A DNA stretch of 64,000 nt. Source: Oscillospiraceae bacterium. GTDB lineage: Bacteria > Bacillota > Clostridia > Oscillospirales > Oscillospiraceae. How positions within the stretch are numbered: the stretch's first letter is position 1; the number at the start of each line of letters is the position of its first letter. A program made the translations under genes and the position numbers. The notes under the pieces are model-generated. The model worked only from the letters and a program-made list of their open reading frames with translations. It ran no database searches and had not been told where the DNA came from. The stretch lies in NCBI GenBank assembly GCA_022846075.1, contig AP025582.1:2356001-2420000 (forward strand), read 5' to 3'. Of this stretch, positions 59,739 to 64,000 are shown piece by piece.

Positions 59739-59739
59739 T
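59710..59739 (+). promoter_or_regulatory. Promoter of the decarboxylase gene, inside the MATE 3' end
   Basis: -35 TTGACA (59710-59715), 18-base spacer, -10 TATAAT (59734-59739). Confidence 0.8.
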
Positions 59740-59786
59740 TCGACGTGTTAGCGTACAAAAGTCTGCCACAGAAAGCAGGTGCGGCT

Positions 59787-61046
59787 ATGAAAAAGCCCTT
59801 TGTGTCCCTGGAACAGCTCCAGGCCATCACCCAGCAGTACCCCACCCCCTTCCACCTTTACGATGAGAAGGGCATCCGGGAAAACGCACGGCGGCTCAAG
59901 GCCGCCTTCGCCTGGAACCCCGGCTTCAAGGAATATTTTGCCGTCAAGGCCACCCCCACCCCCGCCATTTTGAAGCTCCTCCGGGAGGAGGACTGCGGCG
60001 TGGACTGCTCCTCCCTCACCGAGCTGATGCTCTCCGACAAGTGCGGCTTCTCCGGCAGTGAGATCATGTTCTCCTCCAACGAGACCCCGGCGGAGGAGTT
60101 TGAGCTGGCCGCCAGGCTGGGGGCCACCATCAACCTGGACGACTTCACCCACATCGACTTTCTGCGGGAGACCCTGGGGTACATCCCCGAGACCATCTCC
60201 TGCCGCTTCAACCCCGGCGGGGTCTTCCAGCTGGGGGAGAGTAAAGAGGGCTTCCAGGTCATGGACACCCCGGGGGACTCCAAGTACGGCTTTACCCGCC
60301 CCCAGCTCTTCGAGGGCTTCAATAAGCTGAAGGACTTGGGAGCCAAACGCTTCGGCATCCACGCCTTCCTGGCCTCCAACACCATCTCCAACGACTACTA
60401 CCCCGCCCTGGCGGGCATCCTCTTCCAGCTGGCCGTGGACCTCCAGAAGGAGACCGGCTGCAAGGTGGCCTTCATCAACCTCTCCGGCGGTGTGGGCATC
60501 CCCTACCGCCCCGACCAGCCGGAAAACGACATCGCCGTGATTGGCGATGGGGTGCGGAAGCAGTTCGAGGAGATTTTGGTCCCCGCGGGCATGGGGGACG
60601 TGTCCATCTTCACCGAGCTGGGCCGCTTCATGCTGGGGCCCTACGGCTGTCTCGTCACCAAGGCCGTCCACTTCAAGCACACCTACAAGGAGTACGTGGG
60701 GGTGGACGCCTGCGCCGCCAACCTGATGCGCCCGGCCATGTATGGGGCCTACCACCACATCACCGTCATGGGCAAGGAGGACAGGCCCTCGGACCACGTC
60801 TACGACGTGGTGGGGTCCCTGTGCGAGAACAACGACAAGTTCGCCGTGGACCGCCCTCTTCCCGAGATCGAGCTGGGCGACCTGCTGGTCATCCACGACG
60901 CCGGGGCCCACGGCTTCTCCATGGGCTATAACTACAACGGCAAGCTGCGCTCGGCGGAGGTGCTTTTGCGGGAGGACGGCTCCACACGGCTCATCCGTCG
61001 GGCCGAGACGCCGGAGGATTACTTCTCCACCATGGTCTTTGATTGA
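59787..61046 (+). CDS. Diaminopimelate decarboxylase-like PLP enzyme
   Basis: 419 residues, group IV (alanine-racemase-fold) decarboxylase. PLP Lys in YFAVKATPTP, phosphate-binding GGVGIPYRP, HAFLASNT in place of the usual HIGS, SIFTELGRFMLGP, and the C-terminal VGSLCENNDKFAVDRPLP (the CEs/D motif of DAP/ornithine enzymes) with DAGAHGFSMGYNYNG. Most like the DapDC branch that removes meso-DAP carboxyl to give lysine. ATG 59787; the upstream SD is weak (CAGGTG). Exact substrate (meso-DAP versus a related amino acid) is not certain from motifs. Confidence 0.8.
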   Translation: MKKPFVSLEQLQAITQQYPTPFHLYDEKGIRENARRLKAAFAWNPGFKEYFAVKATPTPAILKLLREEDCGVDCSSLTELMLSDKCGFSGSEIMFSSNETPAEEFELAARLGATINLDDFTHIDFLRETLGYIPETISCRFNPGGVFQLGESKEGFQVMDTPGDSKYGFTRPQLFEGFNKLKDLGAKRFGIHAFLASNTISNDYYPALAGILFQLAVDLQKETGCKVAFINLSGGVGIPYRPDQPENDIAVIGDGVRKQFEEILVPAGMGDVSIFTELGRFMLGPYGCLVTKAVHFKHTYKEYVGVDACAANLMRPAMYGAYHHITVMGKEDRPSDHVYDVVGSLCENNDKFAVDRPLPEIELGDLLVIHDAGAHGFSMGYNYNGKLRSAEVLLREDGSTRLIRRAETPEDYFSTMVFD

Positions 61047-61052
61047 CCCAAA

Positions 61053-61082
61053 AAGAGAGGGCGGAGTGATCCGCCCTCTCTT
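61053..61082. terminator. Bidirectional terminator
   Basis: 13-bp stem AAGAGAGGGCGGA / TCCGCCCTCTCTT between convergent genes. Confidence 0.88.
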
Positions 61083-61102
61083 CCTTACGTATTATATTGA
61101 TA

Positions 61103-61924
61103 TCACCGGCAGCAGATGTCCTTTCCCCGCTCCTTGGCCCGGTACATGGCCTGGTCGGCCACGTGGAAAAGCCCTTCGAAGTCCTCCCCCTCCTCGGGGG
61201 CCACGGCGATCCCCACGCTGCACGACACCCGGCCCAGCCCCCTGGCGGGGGCCCGCTCCCGCAGGGCCCGGCAGAAGGCCCGCCCCGCCTGGCAGGCGTC
61301 GGAGGCCCCTGCCCCCGGCAGGAGGATCAAAAATTCGTCGCCCCCTGCCCGGCCCACGTGGGCGGGACAGGGGAACAGCTCCCGCAAAAGCTGGGCGGTG
61401 AAGGTGAGCACCCGGTCCCCCTCCAGGTGGCCCCGGCTATCGTTGACCTCCTTGAAGTTGTCCATATCCACCATCAGCAGGGTGGCCCGCCCCTCCTCCG
61501 CCAGGGTGTCCTCCACCCGCTGGGACATGCCCTGCCGGTTCCACAGGCCGGTGAGCCAGTCCCGGTGGGACTGCTCCAGAAGGCGCTGGCGCTCCATCTG
61601 CTCGGCCGTGGTATCCCGCAGCAGCCCCGCCAGCCGCCCGTCGCTCCGGCGCAGACCGGCGCACTGGTACCACGTGCCTCCCCGGACCGGCTTTTCCAGC
61701 CGCACCTGGGCCTCCACAGAGGACTTTCCCCGTATCTCTTCCCGCAGGACCGGCTCCAGCGCCCGGGCCAGGGTCCCAGTCTCCCCCGGGGAGAGGGGGC
61801 CCTCCGGCCCCATGACCCGCAGGCCGTCCCGCCCCCAGACAAACGCAAGGGCGCCGGCCAGCCGAAGCATCTGCCGGGGCCCCAGGGGCCATCCCAGGCC
61901 CCCGAACCCGTCCTGCAATTTCAT
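61103..61924 (-). CDS. GGDEF-domain diguanylate cyclase
   Basis: 273 residues. The N-terminal about 115 residues look like a degenerate PAS-type sensor (WYQCAGLRRSDGRLAGLLRDTTAEQ). The GGDEF domain follows: DWLTGLWNRQGM, LMVDMDNFKEVNDSRGHLEGDRVL, active-site AGGDEF in HVGRAGGDEFLILL, SVGIAV and ADQAMYRAKERGKD. The full GGDEF motif predicts c-di-GMP synthesis. No RxxD inhibitory site is evident. No membrane segment, so cytosolic. Confidence 0.9.
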   Translation of the reverse strand: MKLQDGFGGLGWPLGPRQMLRLAGALAFVWGRDGLRVMGPEGPLSPGETGTLARALEPVLREEIRGKSSVEAQVRLEKPVRGGTWYQCAGLRRSDGRLAGLLRDTTAEQMERQRLLEQSHRDWLTGLWNRQGMSQRVEDTLAEEGRATLLMVDMDNFKEVNDSRGHLEGDRVLTFTAQLLRELFPCPAHVGRAGGDEFLILLPGAGASDACQAGRAFCRALRERAPARGLGRVSCSVGIAVAPEEGEDFEGLFHVADQAMYRAKERGKDICCR

Positions 61925-62020
61925 CCCTCCTATGTTCTGTCATTATGTACTCCCCACAGTATATGATATCCCATCGGTGAACGGGAACGAATCCCGTCGA
62001 GGGGAAAGGAGATACCGCCT

Positions 62021-62953
62021 ATGGAACCGACCACCGTCAAAGGCCGCTTCGCCCCCAGCCCCAGCGGGCGGATGCACCTGGGCAATCTCTTCTCCGCCCT
62101 GCTGGCCTGGCTCTCCGTCCGCTCCGCCGGAGGGCGGCTGGTGCTTCGGGTGGAGGATCTGGACCCGGTCCGCTGCCAGCCCGCCCACGCCTGGCAGCTC
62201 ATGGAGGACCTGGAGTGGCTGGGTCTGGACTGGGACGAGGGGGGCGACGTGCCCTCCTATTGGCAGAGCAGCCGGGGAGCCCGGTACGCCGCCGCCTTCG
62301 CCAAACTGGAGGAGCAGGGCTTGGTCTACCCCTGCTTCTGCACCCGCCTCCAGCGGCTCAACGAGGCCCCCCATGTCCACGACGTCTCCCCCGCCTGCCC
62401 CTGCGCCGCCCTCACCCCGGAGGAGGTGGCCCGCCGCGCCCAGGAGCGCCCGCCCAGCTGGCGGGTGCGGGTGCCCCGGAAAAGCGTCTCCTTCACCGAC
62501 GGCTGCCAGGGCCCCTACACCCAGGATTTGGCCCGGGAGAGCGGCGACTTCCCCGTCCGCCGATGGGACGGGGCCTGGGCCTACCAGCTGGCGGTGGTGG
62601 TGGACGACGCCGAGATGGGGATCACCCAGGTGGTCCGGGGCCGGGACCTCCTCTCCTCCACCCCCCGCCAGCTCTGGCTCTATGAGGCCCTGGGGCTGAA
62701 GGCCCCCTCCTTTTACCACGTCCCCCTCCTCCTGGCCCCCGACGGCCGCCGTCTGGCCAAGCGGGACGCCGACCTGGACATGGGGGCCCTCCGCCGCCGG
62801 TACACCCCCCAGCAGCTCCTGGGGCTCCTGGCCCATCTGGCCGGCCAGCGGGCCGATCCCTCCCCTGTTGCCGCCGCCCAGCTTGCGGAGGACTTTTCCT
62901 GGGAAAAAGTGCCCCGCCAGGACATCACCGTGGCCCCCGGGCTCCTGGCCTGA
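62021..62953 (+). CDS. gluQ: Glutamyl-Q tRNA(Asp) synthetase (GluQRS)
   Basis: 310 residues, a truncated glutamyl-tRNA synthetase without anticodon-binding domain. HIGH-type motif FAPSPSGRMHLGNL, RVEDLDPVR, zinc-type Cys cluster YPCFCTRLQR...ACPC, GAWAYQLAVVVDDAEMGITQVVRGRDLLSSTPRQ, and KMSKS-like RLAKRD. It charges queuosine-34 of tRNA(Asp) with glutamate; a tRNA-Asp (GTC) gene is present in this window. GGAAAGGAG precedes the ATG. Confidence 0.9.
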   Translation: MEPTTVKGRFAPSPSGRMHLGNLFSALLAWLSVRSAGGRLVLRVEDLDPVRCQPAHAWQLMEDLEWLGLDWDEGGDVPSYWQSSRGARYAAAFAKLEEQGLVYPCFCTRLQRLNEAPHVHDVSPACPCAALTPEEVARRAQERPPSWRVRVPRKSVSFTDGCQGPYTQDLARESGDFPVRRWDGAWAYQLAVVVDDAEMGITQVVRGRDLLSSTPRQLWLYEALGLKAPSFYHVPLLLAPDGRRLAKRDADLDMGALRRRYTPQQLLGLLAHLAGQRADPSPVAAAQLAEDFSWEKVPRQDITVAPGLLA

Positions 62954-62989
62954 GAAAGGCGCGGCCCCTTCCCAGCCCGCACAAAACGA

Positions 62990-63027
62990 AACCCCCACCC
63001 GCGTCCCAAGGGACGCGGGCGGGGGTT
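62990..63027. terminator. Bidirectional terminator
   Basis: 18-bp stem AACCCCCACCCGCGTCCC / GGGACGCGGGCGGGGGTT (one A/C mismatch) between convergent genes. Confidence 0.85.
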
Positions 63028-63038
63028 CTCTTTTTCGG

Positions 63039-64000
63039 TTAGCGCAGGGTGTACAGCACTTTGGCCACCTGGCCCCGGCTCATGGGCGCCAGAGGCCGCA
63101 GGGTGTTGTCCTCATACCCGTTGACCACGCCCTGGCCCACCAGGCTGCGGACGTAGGCCTCGGACCACGCGGGCACCTGGGCGTAGTCGGTAAAGCCCGT
63201 GATCTCCGCCTCGGGGTACCCCCGCATCTGGGTCCGGCCCAGGATGGTCATGGCCTCGGCCCGGTTGATGCTGTCATTGGGGTGGGCGTAGAGCCCGTCG
63301 AACTCCTGGCTGCCCTGGACGATGCCCCGGTCATACATGGCCTTCACCGCGGACAGGGCCCAGGAGGGGATGTCCTTGGTGTCGGCAAAGGGCAGGGACA
63401 CCCCCTCATACCGGCTCAGGTCCAGGCCCATCCACCGGGCCACCATGGTGAAGAACTCCGCCCGGGTGATGTCCGTGTCGGGCAGGTAGTTCAGCACGTC
63501 ACCGGAGGTGGCCCCCTTGGTCACCCCCTGCTCGTAGAGGTAGTTGGCGTAGCTGGCGGCCCAGTGGTCCTCCATGTCGTCGAAGATGAGGGTGGCCCCC
63601 TCCCCCACGTCCAGGGAGGCCCGGCCCAGGTTGCCGCTGGCGTCCACCGCCGTCACCGTCACCCGGTGGCGGATAGCCCCGGGGGCGGGCAGCGTGGCGG
63701 TGAGGGTGCCGGTCTGCTCGTTCCAGCTCCCGGTCAGGGTGGCCCCGTCGTATTGGAGCACCACCGCCCCGGCGGAGAGGGAGCGGTCCACGTTGTCGTT
63801 GACGGTGGCGGTGAGCTGGATACCCTTCACCCGGATGTCGATGGTGGGCGGGGTGGTGTCCTCCAGGTCCTCATTGGAGCTGGTGAGCTGGTCCAGCCAC
63901 ACCGTGCCGGTCCGGCTCTCCCCGCCGCCGTAGATGAAGCGCAGGCCGGTCAGGGTACTGGCCCCCTCGGGGATTGCCACCAGCACGTGTTTCCAGCCGG
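63039..64000 (-). CDS. C-terminal part of a large secreted SLH-domain protein
   Basis: The gene runs off the right edge; about 320 C-terminal residues are visible. A carbohydrate-binding-like segment (GWKHVLVAIPEGASTLTGLRFIYGGG...GTVWLDQL) and an Ig-like stretch (PTIDIRVKGIQLTATVNDNVDRSL) are followed by three SLH repeats: HWAASYANYLYEQGV...ITRAEFFTMVARWMG, IPSWALSAVKAMYDRGI...INRAEAMTILGRTQ, VPAWSEAYVRSLVGQGV...MSRGQVAKVLYTLR. The ITRAE / INRAE / MSRGQ motifs match those that bind pyruvylated wall polymer. The segment GWKHV...LTGLRF resembles phosphodiester-glycosidase/DUF2233 wall proteins, but this is tentative. Confidence 0.88.
   Translation of the reverse strand, partial: GWKHVLVAIPEGASTLTGLRFIYGGGESRTGTVWLDQLTSSNEDLEDTTPPTIDIRVKGIQLTATVNDNVDRSLSAGAVVLQYDGATLTGSWNEQTGTLTATLPAPGAIRHRVTVTAVDASGNLGRASLDVGEGATLIFDDMEDHWAASYANYLYEQGVTKGATSGDVLNYLPDTDITRAEFFTMVARWMGLDLSRYEGVSLPFADTKDIPSWALSAVKAMYDRGIVQGSQEFDGLYAHPNDSINRAEAMTILGRTQMRGYPEAEITGFTDYAQVPAWSEAYVRSLVGQGVVNGYEDNTLRPLAPMSRGQVAKVLYTLR

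Overview
The window looks like chromosomal DNA of a high-GC, gut-type member of the Clostridia, most likely Oscillospiraceae (Flavonifractor / Pseudoflavonifractor / Intestinimonas-like). This is an inference. It rests on GC-rich codon use with long antisense shadow ORFs, clostridial tRNA gene strings (Val-Asp-Phe-Gly-Cys and Gly-Arg-His-Gln-Lys), HrcA/CIRCE heat-shock control, SleB-type cell-wall hydrolases, CsaB plus SLH surface-layer anchoring, and a dispersed ~143-bp imperfect palindrome of a type I associate with this group. No rRNA gene and no CRISPR array were seen.

Region 1 (1-7.85 kb) is an AT-richer accessory island. It holds the tail of an unknown gene, then a compact restriction-modification operon (ribbon-helix-helix regulator, fused nuclease-methylase, two-TRD specificity subunit with an internal 24-bp tandem repeat). 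A decayed Tn916-type tyrosine integrase follows, next to clustered TGGGTCA arm-type repeats. A 19-bp near-direct repeat at 496-514 and 5931-5949 may bound this unit. After that come a frameshifted cyclase-like gene, two tiny overlapping ORFs and a recombinase-domain gene broken by an in-frame TGA. The island stops at the terminator of a five-tRNA operon.

Region 2 (8.6-23.9 kb) is mostly core genes: PyrB carrying a PyrI-like zinc tail, GyrI-like protein, gamma carbonic anhydrase, membrane proteins, GIY-YIG protein, ThpR, a self-controlled TetR unit, PAP2 phosphatase, a stalk-domain protein, DUF4330, a GT4-CsaB fusion with a partner glycosyltransferase, a PiT phosphate carrier and a HAD phosphatase.

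Region 3 (23.9-31 kb) holds a BceRSAB-type two-component/ABC module, an unrecognised protein, an alanine:cation symporter and a GNAT.

Region 4 (31-43.1 kb) is the most distinctive unit: a minus-strand operon oppDFBC - D-aminoacylase-like - lipoprotein SBP - three tandem M19 dipeptidases, with a divergent Crp-family regulator and a CRP-like site centred near -42 of the operon promoter. Together these suggest import and hydrolysis of peptides or N-acyl-(D)-amino acids. All three M19 enzymes carry His where the family normally has the HxD metal-binding Asp.

Region 5 (43.3-64 kb) holds the second tRNA operon, Hsp33, a methyltransferase, YerC, L28, two SleB-like hydrolases with inverted-repeat promoters, an IclR regulator with a paired upstream repeat, an ECF sigma/anti-sigma pair, CIRCE-controlled clpB and hsp20, a MATE transporter, a DAP-decarboxylase-like enzyme, a diguanylate cyclase, GluQRS, and the C-terminus of an SLH-domain protein that leaves the window.
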